Assembly: GCA_021820675.1 (NCBI GenBank)
Contig: JAKADI010000007.1
Coordinates: forward strand, 1 to 12,783
Direction: 5' to 3'
Length of the DNA: 12,783 nt
Source: Bacillota bacterium
GTDB lineage: Bacteria; Bacillota; Sulfobacillia; Sulfobacillales; Sulfobacillaceae
The notes below the pieces were generated by a model. That model did not search any database, was not told the origin of the DNA, and worked only from the letters and a program-made list of their open reading frames with translations. A program made the position numbers and the translations under genes. Below, in pieces: positions 6,733 through 12,783 of the stretch (the first letter of the stretch is position 1; each line of letters begins with the position of its first letter).

Positions 6733-8641
6733 GAGCGCGTCCTCCCGTCGTCAACAATTCGGCATCTGTCAGAGCATAGACGTTGTCGGATTGAGGTTGA
6801 TATTCGGGAACGATGGCCTTGAGCAATTGCCGGATTCGTCCCTCGTCGGCCAACCGTCCCGCATCCAGCAATTCTTGTATGAGAGGCCATACCTGAGCCG
6901 GATCTGGCATGTCTCCCACGTGCATGAATATCCTCGAATTCTTGGTGGCTTGGGTTTGATCCTCGGGCGTCAATAACTCCTCATAAAGTTTTTCCCCGGG
7001 CCTGAGGCCGGTGAAAACAATATCAATATCGACTCCGGGGCGTAGTCCGGACAGCCGGATTAAATTGGTGGCCAAATCGATAATCCGTAAGGGTTCTCCC
7101 ATGTCCAGCACAAACGTCTCCCCACCACTGCCCATGGCTCCAGCTTGGATCACGAGTTGGCACGCCTCGGCAACCGTCATGAAATACCGAACCATGTTAG
7201 GATGAGTAATGGTTACCGGACCGCCTTGGGCAATTTGTTTCTGAAACGTCGGCAGTACACTGCCTCGCGACCCCAAGACATTGCCGAATCTCACTGTCAC
7301 AAAGCGCATGCCGTAGCGCTGAGCATAAAAACTGCCGAGGATCTCGCCAATACGCTTTGTCGTTCCGTAGACGCTGGTCGGATTGACGGCTTTGTCGGTT
7401 GAAATAAAAACAAACCGTTCGACACGCATTCTTTGGGCCACGTCTAACAGGCCCCATAATCCTTCGACATTATTGCGCACGGCCTCGGGGGGCTGAATTT
7501 CCATTAAGGGTACGTGCTTGTGGGCAGCAGCATGAAAGACCACTTGGGGACGGGTCTGCTCCATAATCTGCTGGATGCGTCCCCGGTCGCGCAAGTCGGC
7601 CACGACGGGAACAACCGTCAAATTGGGAGATTTATTGTGCATCTCCTGTTCAATTTCAAAAATGGAGGTCTCATCGAGCCCTAAGAGGATCAGCGAACGC
7701 GGGGTAAATTGCGCCACTTGCCTGCACAATTCTGACCCAATCGTACCGCCGGCTCCCGTCACCATGACCGTTCTGTGGGTCAAATAGCTGGCGATTTCCC
7801 CCAAATCGACAATGGCTGGTTCGCGTTGCAGCAAATCTTCAATTTGCACGTCACGAATCTGATTGACCAGCACTTGTCCACCAATCATTTGATTAATAGC
7901 CGGAAGCATACGCGCTTTGACATTGAGTTCTCGACATTGATCCACGAGCGGCCGTAAAATTTTCCCCGAGGCCGAAGGAATGGCAAATAGGACCTGGTCA
8001 ACGTGGTAATCGTGAATGACCCGGGCTAGCGCCTGCGTTGTGCCTAGGACTCGCAAGGACCCGATCTGCATGCCGTGTTTGGCCATGTCATCATCCAAAA
8101 AACCCACGGCAATCCCTACTTCCGGATGGCGACTCAGTTCTTGCACCACTAACTGGCCAGCTTTTCCCGCTCCCACCACCAGGACGCGCGGCGCAGCCTT
8201 GCTCCGCGGCATCCAGTTAAAATCATAATACGACCGGATGAGAAAGCGCCATCCACCAACAAGCGCCATCGCAAACAACACATAAAGTAGGTAAACGCCA
8301 CGCGGATAATGGGCGGCCCCTCCTAAAAGCAAGAAGCCATCCAAAAAGACGGTGCTGCCGAAAATGGAACCGATAAGCACTTGTGCGTCCTTGGGTCCCG
8401 CATATTGCCACATCCGGTGATATACCCGGGTAAACCAGAACAGCAACAATGTCGTTATGGTAAAAACAATCGAAATATGTTGATAAGGATGTAAATATTC
8501 GCCTGGGATATAGGGTACATCAAATCGGAGATACAACGCCATGTAAACCGATGCATTGATCATAATGGCATCCACAAACATAGCCAAGACAATTTTCAAA
8601 TAAAGACGCAATCGCCTTTTCAATCGATTCCCTTCTTTCAT
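6722..8641 (-). CDS. Membrane-bound UDP-GlcNAc 4,6-dehydratase, WbpM/PglF/CapD (FlaA1) type
   Basis: A 639-aa polysaccharide biosynthesis protein making UDP-4-keto-6-deoxy-GlcNAc. The N-terminus has four membrane helices (about 17-37, 56-72, 88-107, 113-131). A first Rossmann unit follows (VVGAGKAG, 155-162), then the catalytic short-chain dehydrogenase domain with TGAGGTIGSE (295-304), AAAHKHVPLME (371-381), STDKAVNP (414-421) and YGTTKR (425-430). The YxxxK tyrosine is present; WbpM and PglF usually have Met there. RFGNVLGSRGSV (451-462) and TGLRPGEKLYEE (544-555) are further family motifs. Starts: an in-frame ATG exists at 8782, but a near-perfect extended -10 element lies inside that extension (8685-8693) and its translation does not look like this family. 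ATG 8641 is taken here. TTG 8623, preceded by AAGAAGGG at a good distance, is a strong alternative. First gene of the operon. Confidence 0.9.
   Translation of the reverse strand: MKEGNRLKRRLRLYLKIVLAMFVDAIMINASVYMALYLRFDVPYIPGEYLHPYQHISIVFTITTLLLFWFTRVYHRMWQYAGPKDAQVLIGSIFGSTVFLDGFLLLGGAAHYPRGVYLLYVLFAMALVGGWRFLIRSYYDFNWMPRSKAAPRVLVVGAGKAGQLVVQELSRHPEVGIAVGFLDDDMAKHGMQIGSLRVLGTTQALARVIHDYHVDQVLFAIPSASGKILRPLVDQCRELNVKARMLPAINQMIGGQVLVNQIRDVQIEDLLQREPAIVDLGEIASYLTHRTVMVTGAGGTIGSELCRQVAQFTPRSLILLGLDETSIFEIEQEMHNKSPNLTVVPVVADLRDRGRIQQIMEQTRPQVVFHAAAHKHVPLMEIQPPEAVRNNVEGLWGLLDVAQRMRVERFVFISTDKAVNPTSVYGTTKRIGEILGSFYAQRYGMRFVTVRFGNVLGSRGSVLPTFQKQIAQGGPVTITHPNMVRYFMTVAEACQLVIQAGAMGSGGETFVLDMGEPLRIIDLATNLIRLSGLRPGVDIDIVFTGLRPGEKLYEELLTPEDQTQATKNSRIFMHVGDMPDPAQVWPLIQELLDAGRLADEGRIRQLLKAIVPEYQPQSDNVYALTDAELLTTGGRARAH
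6741..6746 (-). promoter_or_regulatory. Ribosome binding site fixing the GTG start of the 6-dehydrogenase
   Basis: GGGAGG read on the minus strand, eight bases before GTG 6732. It lies inside the end of the dehydratase gene, so the two genes overlap while the second keeps its own strong site. It argues for the GTG over the internal ATG at 6690. Confidence 0.7.
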
Positions 8642-8684
8642 TCCCACACGCCCGGGGCTTGGGACAAGACCTCCAAGCGCCAGA

Positions 8685-8693
8685 ATTATAACA
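8685..8693 (-). promoter_or_regulatory. Extended -10 promoter of the nucleotide-sugar operon
   Basis: The minus strand reads TGTTATAAT, a perfect TGn-TATAAT extended -10 element. No good -35 hexamer is found 16-18 bases upstream, which is acceptable for an extended -10 promoter. Transcription would begin near 8678, giving a leader of about 37 bases to ATG 8641 (about 55 to TTG 8623). It is the only convincing promoter seen ahead of the eight closely packed genes. Its position excludes the longer in-frame start at 8782. Confidence 0.6.
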
Positions 8694-8782
8694 TGTTTCC
8701 TGATCACCCGGCGATGATATGGCCTTGGGTCTATTCTTGCGCATGTTAGGCCACATGTTGGCCAATATTCGACGTGATTCAC

Positions 8783-8811
8783 TCGACAAAATCATTTTCG
8801 TTCTCTATAGT
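8783..8811 (+). promoter_or_regulatory. Sigma-A-type promoter for the small plus-strand gene
   Basis: TCGACA at 8783-8788 (5 of 6 to TTGACA), a 17-base spacer, and TATAGT at 8806-8811 (5 of 6 to TATAAT). Transcription would begin near 8818, leaving an untranslated leader of about 117 bases before GTG 8935. It diverges from the sugar operon promoter about 100 bases away. Confidence 0.5.
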
Positions 8812-8923
8812 AACGCAGGCAAGGTCTTTAACGTTTAATATAGTAAATGAGGGATTTACCGATCAAAAATCATGACGGTTCCGTTGCTTGTCCCAGGCGG
8901 ATCGGCAGCAGGATGTTCCGGAT

Positions 8924-8929
8924 GGAGGA
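8924..8929 (+). promoter_or_regulatory. Ribosome binding site fixing the GTG start of the small gene
   Basis: GGAGGA followed by a five-base spacer and GTG at 8935. The ATG at 8933 between them is out of frame and hits a stop after three codons. The upstream in-frame ATG at 8872 has no such site. Confidence 0.65.
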
Positions 8930-8934
8930 TTTAT

Positions 8935-9195
8935 GTGGCATTGAGAGTTGACAAGTCAAATGGACCGCAATGGCTGAGTGTGCCGGTTAGTGATGACAGA
9001 ACGCCTAAAACACAGCACCTGGTGCAAATAGATCGCGACGTGTTGAATTTAATTATGGAAGAGGACCCGCGTCCTCCGGAGATTATCCTGGACCTGATTG
9101 CGCGACGTGCGCTCAAGCGCATGCCTGTCCCCAACACCGACGAGGGAGATCGCATTATTACTCCGCACAATATCGAGTTGGTATGGCCGAAATAA
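8935..9195 (+). CDS. Small hypothetical protein, 86 aa (GTG start)
   Basis: I do not recognise this protein. It is 86 residues, soluble, with no signal peptide, membrane helix or cysteine pair. The first third (VALRVDKSNGPQWLSVPVSD) looks beta-rich. The middle has an acidic, proline-containing stretch (MEEDPRPPE) followed by an amphipathic helix with a basic end (LIARRALKR), and the tail is again strand-like. The gene has its own promoter-like sequence, a canonical GGAGGA binding site and a hairpin after the stop, which together support a real gene despite its size. An in-frame ATG at 8872 would add 21 residues but lacks a binding site. It is divergent to the sugar operon and convergent to ftsH. 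A link to either is possible but unproven. Confidence 0.6.
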   Translation: MALRVDKSNGPQWLSVPVSDDRTPKTQHLVQIDRDVLNLIMEEDPRPPEIILDLIARRALKRMPVPNTDEGDRIITPHNIELVWPK

Positions 9196-9202
9196 CATAC
9201 TA

Positions 9203-9231
9203 AACGGGACGCCCGCTGCTTGCGTCCCGTT
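9203..9231. terminator. Hairpin terminator between the small gene and ftsH, probably bidirectional
   Basis: A perfect 10-bp inverted repeat, AACGGGACGC (9203-9212) and GCGTCCCGTT (9222-9231), with a nine-base loop. On the minus strand the stem is followed by TTTAGTATGTTATTT, so it works best as the ftsH terminator. On the plus strand the downstream side is poor in T, so termination of the small gene is likely weaker. It fills nearly all of the 49 bases between the two convergent genes. Confidence 0.75.
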
Positions 9232-9244
9232 CTCCGGCTAATCC

Positions 9245-11047
9245 TCAGGTCGTCGCCCGTAAGATCTCTTGCAGCTCCCTGCCGTCCAATGTTTCCCGTT
9301 CGATGAGTTCCAGGGCAATCCGGTTAAGCGTGGCGCGATGTTGAATTAAAATGCTTTTCGCCCGCTCGTATTGTTGCAGCACAATGTGACGCACCGCCTG
9401 ATCGATCTTTGACGCCACTTCTTCTGAGTAATTACGCTGTCTCATGAGATCCCGGCCTAAAAAGACCTGATCTTGCCGCGTGCCATAAGTCATCGGCCCT
9501 AGTTCTTCGGACATGCCGTACTCGGTAATCATTTGCTTGACCATCTTGGTAGATTTCTCGAGGTCATCCGACGCCCCCGTGGAAATTTCTCCAAAAACGA
9601 TCTGTTCGGCCGCCCGTCCCCCCAGGGACATCGCCACCTTATCCAGAATTTGCTCCTTTGTAATCAAGTACCGATCTTCTTCAGGCAACGGCATCGTATA
9701 CCCCATAGCCATTCCGCGCGGAATAATCGTCACTTTATTGACGGGATCGCCATGGGGAACCAATAGTCCCACGAGCGTATGACCTCCCTCATGAAACGCC
9801 ACCACGCGCTTTTCAAAGGAGGATAAAACACGGGTTTTTTTCTGGGGACCAGCCATAACGCGTTCAGCGGCTTCCTCAAAATTCTTCATCGTAATCTTCT
9901 TGCGGCGTTCTCTCGCCGCTAACAAAGCCGCCTCGTTCGCCAAATTAGCCAAGTCAGCTCCCGTGAATCCCGGCGTACGGCGGGCAATCACATGCAAATC
10001 CACGTCCGAATCCAGTGGCTTATTGGCCACGTGAACTTCCAAGATTCTCTTCCGTCCCGCTTGGTCCGGACGCGGAACCATAATTTGCCTATCAAACCGT
10101 CCGGGACGCAATAATGCAGGATCCAGCACGTCGGGCCGGTTGGTCGCCGCCATGACGATGACCCCCTCGTTGACCCCAAATCCGTCCATTTCAACAAGTA
10201 GCTGGTTCAGGGTTTGTTCCCGCTCGTCATTCCCCCCCCCATAGCCAGCACCGCGCATCCGGCCTACCGCGTCTAATTCATCGATGAAAAGAATGCATGG
10301 CGCGTTCTTTTTGGCTTGATCGAACAAATCCCTGACCCTGGAGGCACCAACCCCTACAAACATCTCGACAAAACCCGAACCGCTTTCCGAGAAAAAAGGA
10401 ACACCGGCTTCACCGGCGACCGCGCGCGCCAGCAACGTTTTACCGGTGCCCGGTGATCCAAATAACAAAACACCTTTGGGAATTCTGGCCCCCATTTCAA
10501 GATACCGCTTAGGATTCTTCAAAAAGTCCACAATCTCTTCAAGTTCTTGTTTCTCTTCGTCGACACCGGCAACATCCGCAAAGGTGACTTTAGGCAAGGT
10601 ATCCGCCTGCAAGTGGGCCTGACTTTTTCCGAAAGACATCATGCGATTGCCGCCTTGACTCTGTCTGAAGAAGAAGAACACGAAGCCGATGACAATCAAA
10701 ACAGGCACAAAGTCGCCAATGAGTCCAATCCATACAAAGGAACTGGACGGCTTTTGCACCGTGACATTGGCGTTCCCTTTATTGAGTTGCGTACTTAACG
10801 CATTGGTTTCGCCGGGTGCGTAGACAGTTTGAAAATGCTGGCCCTTCTTATTCGTCCAATTGACCACATGTTGGGACGGATTCACATCGGCACTCGTAAT
10901 CTGACGTTTCACACTTGCCGTTATCAGCGAACTATAAGGGAGCTCCTGAACTCGTGTTGTACGCGCATTGAGAATGTCCATCAGCGTCGAGATGAACAAC
11001 ACCACCAGAACGATTGTGATGACGCCTCGAAACCACCGGTTTTGCAT
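9245..11047 (-). CDS. ftsH: ATP-dependent zinc metalloprotease FtsH
   Basis: A membrane-anchored hexameric AAA+ protease that extracts and degrades misfolded membrane proteins and short-lived regulators. In order over 600 aa: first membrane helix (about 9-25), an extracytoplasmic domain, second helix (about 104-127), AAA module with Walker A GSPGTGKT (197-204), pore loop around Phe226, Walker B ILFIDE (252-257) and second region of homology NRP...RPGRFDR (303-320) with arginine fingers Arg314 and Arg317. The zinc site is HEGGH (419-423), with a third ligand probably Asp495 in [10 protein letters not shown]. Two positions differ from the commonest form: Ser198 for Pro in Walker A and Gly421 for Ala in HEAGH; neither should abolish activity. 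ATG 11047 is preceded by GGAGGGG at five bases. Length is a little under the usual 610-650. The gene is flanked by a promoter region and a hairpin, so it appears monocistronic. Confidence 0.97.
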   Translation of the reverse strand: MQNRWFRGVITIVLVVLFISTLMDILNARTTRVQELPYSSLITASVKRQITSADVNPSQHVVNWTNKKGQHFQTVYAPGETNALSTQLNKGNANVTVQKPSSSFVWIGLIGDFVPVLIVIGFVFFFFRQSQGGNRMMSFGKSQAHLQADTLPKVTFADVAGVDEEKQELEEIVDFLKNPKRYLEMGARIPKGVLLFGSPGTGKTLLARAVAGEAGVPFFSESGSGFVEMFVGVGASRVRDLFDQAKKNAPCILFIDELDAVGRMRGAGYGGGNDEREQTLNQLLVEMDGFGVNEGVIVMAATNRPDVLDPALLRPGRFDRQIMVPRPDQAGRKRILEVHVANKPLDSDVDLHVIARRTPGFTGADLANLANEAALLAARERRKKITMKNFEEAAERVMAGPQKKTRVLSSFEKRVVAFHEGGHTLVGLLVPHGDPVNKVTIIPRGMAMGYTMPLPEEDRYLITKEQILDKVAMSLGGRAAEQIVFGEISTGASDDLEKSTKMVKQMITEYGMSEELGPMTYGTRQDQVFLGRDLMRQRNYSEEVASKIDQAVRHIVLQQYERAKSILIQHRATLNRIALELIERETLDGRELQEILRATT

Positions 11048-11109
11048 CGGATCCCCTCCGCCTGAAGCTAATGCTCCATAAATAACGAAAAATTTTTGCC
11101 TGATACATT

Positions 11110-11118
11110 AGGATAGCA
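11110..11118 (-). promoter_or_regulatory. Possible ftsH promoter (extended -10)
   Basis: The minus strand reads TGCTATCCT, a TGn element joined to TATCCT (4 of 6), about 63 bases ahead of the ftsH ATG. No clear -35 is present. It has the same extended -10 layout as the sugar operon promoter but is weaker. Tentative. Confidence 0.3.
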
Positions 11119-11189
11119 CTTTTCACCAAGCTTGCGCCATAACTGCTCGGATGTCCGGGCTAGTTTTACTCCGAAATGGGCATAATCAT

Positions 11190-11202
11190 ACCAATAATTG
11201 GT
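11190..11202. repeat. 13-base palindrome, possible operator of the membrane protein gene
   Basis: ACCAATAATTGGT: six-base arms around a single central A. It lies in the 182-base divergent gap between ftsH and the membrane protein gene, 27 bases before ATG 11230. A CATAAT at 11181-11186 could be the -10 element for that gene, which would put the palindrome over the transcription start. It is too short for a terminator and has the size of a repressor site. Role inferred. Confidence 0.35.
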
Positions 11203-11229
11203 GATAGTTGAAAGGAGAGACCTCGGTTC

Positions 11230-11760
11230 ATGTCTTGGAAACACCGCCTGCCTTGGCTATTGTTAGCAGCCTTGTGGCTCCAATCGGCGCTTTTTCATCC
11301 GTATCTCGCACCACGGGTCCCGCTTTTCCCCTTGTTCGTATCCTGGCCCGCGGCCTGGGGCGTGTGGATACCGCCCATCATGGTGGGCCTCTTGTATATC
11401 CTATTAAGCCGGATATTTCGTCAAAAAGCCTGGCTACCATGGATAATGACTGCGGTGTCGCTGATTTATCTCAGTGCCGATACCGTCATCTTCTCCACTC
11501 ATCTGGGACAACATGCTAGGATTTTATTATACCGCATCCCCGCCGCAGTCATCGTACTCGCCCTGTTTATTATCGCGATGGATCAAAAACCTGGGCGCGC
11601 GTCCTGGACTTCGGTCATTGCCGGAATCGGAATGATTAGTGCGTTTTGGGGAAATCCGCTATGGGCCTTCCTCATGGCTTTATTGTTAGCGGGTCTGATT
11701 TGGCACCGCCGTCATAAGCTCAACCGCACCGAGGAACAGCCAGATCCCAAAGCTCTGTAA
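11230..11760 (+). CDS. Hypothetical multi-pass membrane protein, 176 aa
   Basis: I do not recognise the family. Hydrophobic segments suggest five or six membrane helices at about 8-22, 31-60 (possibly two, with Pro and Trp between), 70-89, 98-116, 127-140 and 143-158. The last is followed by a positively charged cytosolic tail (RRHKLNRTEEQPDPK). The first helix begins after WKHR, so the N-terminus is probably cytosolic. No catalytic motif, cysteine pair or ATP-binding motif is seen; Trp and Pro are frequent in the helices. ATG 11230 follows AAAGGAGAG, with 12 bases between AGGAG and the start. A strong hairpin begins directly after the stop, so this is a one-gene transcript. It is divergent from ftsH, with a palindrome in between. 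Real gene: likely. Function: unknown; a transport or envelope role would be a guess. Confidence 0.75.
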   Translation: MSWKHRLPWLLLAALWLQSALFHPYLAPRVPLFPLFVSWPAAWGVWIPPIMVGLLYILLSRIFRQKAWLPWIMTAVSLIYLSADTVIFSTHLGQHARILLYRIPAAVIVLALFIIAMDQKPGRASWTSVIAGIGMISAFWGNPLWAFLMALLLAGLIWHRRHKLNRTEEQPDPKAL

Positions 11761-11797
11761 AAGTCAAAACCCCGCGTTGCAGGCGGGGTTTTGACTT
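11761..11797. terminator. Bidirectional rho-independent terminator
   Basis: A perfect 15-bp inverted repeat, AAGTCAAAACCCCGC (11761-11775) and GCGGGGTTTTGACTT (11783-11797), with a seven-base loop. The GC core flanked by A and T runs gives a T-rich 3' arm on both strands. It starts directly after the membrane protein stop and ends 14 bases before the stop of the convergent hydrolase gene, so it serves both. Confidence 0.9.
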
Positions 11798-11811
11798 GAT
11801 GCTCCCACGCA

Positions 11812-12783
11812 TTACCACTGACTGTAAAGCGCATAAAGAGCTTCAATATTGTTTACATAACCCTGGGTCACAGGCACCACCTGGTTACCGTTGGCCTGAA
11901 CTGCCCCGGGTCCGGCGTTGTACGCCGATAAGGCCAATGACAAGTTGCCCCCAAACATTGTGAGCATATCATGTAAATATAGACACCCCGCTATCAAATT
12001 CTCCCGGGGATTATAGAGCTGGCTGGGCGGAATATTCAACACCCTTGCGGTTCCCGGCTCTAACTGCATCAGACCAATCGCACCCGTAATACTCACAGCA
12101 TTGGCGTTGCCGCCGGATTCCTCGGTAATCACCGCAATAACTAAAGCAGGAGGCAGGTTGTCTTGCTGCGCAATAGGCGTAACGAGTGGCAACATCGCAT
12201 TGAACAAAGCGTGTCTAGATAAGGTCCCTTGGGAGAACTGAGCTAACAAAGCCTGAATTTGCGAAGCAATCTGATTGATTTGGGCTCCTAAACGCGCCAT
12301 ATTCTGTTGAATCTGAGATTGTTGATTTTGTAAGGCCGCCTGGGCTTGCCTTTTTTGGGCTATGCTGACTACCGCGTTTTGCGCCGCGCTAATGGCTTGG
12401 TTATGTAACGCCACGGCCTGACTTTCTTCTTGCGACAACATGTTTCGTTCCTGTTGTAACAACGACTGATGCGCAGCCAACGAGGCACGGGTTTCCGACA
12501 ACAGCGTTGTTTCCTGTTTCAAACTCGCTTTTTCCTTCGTCTGTTGCTGTTCTTCCTGTTTAATGATATTGACTTCGGAAGCCGCTTGCCCCGCAATGTG
12601 ACCTAACATGGAAAGACGGCTCACAAAATCCGAAAAGGAATGAGCGCCTAATAATACATCAAGGTAGCCTATGGACCCACGTTCTTCAATCAATTGTAAT
12701 TGACCCTTGAGCAACTTGCTTTCCTGAATTAAACTCGCTTGTGTTTGATGCAGCAAGGCCCGGGTTTTCTGATAATTGGCCTC
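11812..12783 (-). CDS. Peptidoglycan lytic transglycosylase with PcsB-type coiled coil (5' end outside window)
   Basis: The frame stays open to the right edge, so the start and signal peptide are missing and 323 residues are visible. Residues 1 to about 185 are a Gln/Ala-rich coiled coil containing YLDVLLGAHSFSDFVSRLSML, the mark of the PcsB/CwlO N-terminal coil, which in those proteins is held by FtsEX at the cell surface. The C-terminal 120 residues are an SLT (GH23-like) domain: TEESGGNANAVS with catalytic Glu222 (visible numbering; codon at 12118-12120), GAIGLMQLEPGTA, the NPRENLIAG region, SAYNAGPGAV, and a closing GYVNNIEALY. The enzyme would cut the MurNAc-GlcNAc bond of peptidoglycan, forming 1,6-anhydro ends, outside the membrane. 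A TTG at 12756 is not a credible start because it sits within the coil. Pairing this coil with SLT rather than CHAP, NlpC/P60 or M23 is unusual. The gene ends at a shared terminator. Confidence 0.9.
   Translation of the reverse strand, partial: EANYQKTRALLHQTQASLIQESKLLKGQLQLIEERGSIGYLDVLLGAHSFSDFVSRLSMLGHIAGQAASEVNIIKQEEQQQTKEKASLKQETTLLSETRASLAAHQSLLQQERNMLSQEESQAVALHNQAISAAQNAVVSIAQKRQAQAALQNQQSQIQQNMARLGAQINQIASQIQALLAQFSQGTLSRHALFNAMLPLVTPIAQQDNLPPALVIAVITEESGGNANAVSITGAIGLMQLEPGTARVLNIPPSQLYNPRENLIAGCLYLHDMLTMFGGNLSLALSAYNAGPGAVQANGNQVVPVTQGYVNNIEALYALYSQW

Noticed and set aside
8642..8782. N-terminal extension of the dehydratase from ATG 8782 (47 extra residues)
   Set aside because: The extension contains the best promoter element of the region (TGTTATAAT at 8685-8693), has no clear ribosome binding site, and its sequence does not resemble the family, whose first helix follows directly after the 8641 or 8623 start.
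8847..8951. 34-codon leader ORF on the plus strand overlapping the GTG start of the small gene
   Set aside because: It would be placed well for translational coupling, but it has no ribosome binding site and no recognisable peptide pattern.
12754..12756. TTG as the start of the lytic transglycosylase gene
   Set aside because: The same frame continues upstream to the window edge as coiled coil, and a secreted enzyme needs a signal peptide that must lie outside the window.
1..12783. CRISPR arrays, tRNA or rRNA genes, insertion sequences, toxin-antitoxin or phage genes
   Set aside because: No direct repeat array, no tRNA-like fold, no transposase or integrase motif and no terminal inverted repeats were found on reading both strands.

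Overview
The window looks like chromosomal DNA from a Gram-positive (monoderm, Firmicutes-type) bacterium. The signs are strong GGAGG-type ribosome binding sites, GTG starts chosen by those sites, TGn-TATAAT (extended -10) promoters, and a cell-wall hydrolase with the PcsB/CwlO-type coiled coil typical of Firmicutes. The exact genus cannot be fixed from the sequence; an acidophilic, Sulfobacillus-like lineage is a guess only.

Bases 1-8700 (all minus strand) are one tight operon for nucleotide-sugar synthesis, transcribed right to left from a TGn-TATAAT promoter at about 8685-8693. In order of transcription it encodes: a membrane-bound UDP-GlcNAc 4,6-dehydratase of WbpM/PglF/CapD type; a UDP-GlcNAc 6-dehydrogenase (WbpA type); a Gfo/Idh/MocA 3-dehydrogenase (WbpB type); a left-handed beta-helix N-acetyltransferase (WbpD-like); a 3-aminotransferase (WbpE type); a non-hydrolysing 2-epimerase (WbpI type); a second DegT/ArnB-type aminotransferase, probably a C4-aminotransferase; and, cut off by the left edge, a PglC-type polyprenyl-phosphate phosphoglycosyl transferase. 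Neighbouring genes overlap by 4-17 bases or lie 3-5 bases apart, except for one 51-base gap. Five enzymes make up a full route from UDP-GlcNAc to a UDP-ManNAc3NAcA-like diamino uronic acid. The other three fit a bacillosamine-like 4-amino-6-deoxy sugar that could be loaded first on the lipid carrier. No polymerizing glycosyltransferase, flippase or polymerase is in view; these would lie off the left edge.

Bases 8700-9231 hold a divergent control region and a small plus-strand gene of unknown function (86 aa, GTG start), closed by a hairpin. Bases 9245-11047 (minus) encode the membrane AAA+ zinc protease FtsH, apparently alone in its transcript. Bases 11230-11760 (plus) encode an unrecognised multi-pass membrane protein, preceded by a 13-base palindrome. 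A perfect 15-bp-stem hairpin (11761-11797) separates it from a convergent, right-truncated gene for a secreted wall hydrolase that joins a PcsB-type coiled coil to an SLT lytic transglycosylase domain.

As a whole the window is about envelope glycan: surface polysaccharide or glycan precursors, membrane protein quality control and peptidoglycan turnover. I saw no tRNA, rRNA, CRISPR array, insertion sequence or phage gene. The most notable points are the complete two-branch sugar operon, two departures from expected key residues (a Ser-Trp in place of Ser-Pro in the transferase, Tyr in place of Met in the dehydratase), and the coiled-coil/SLT fusion.
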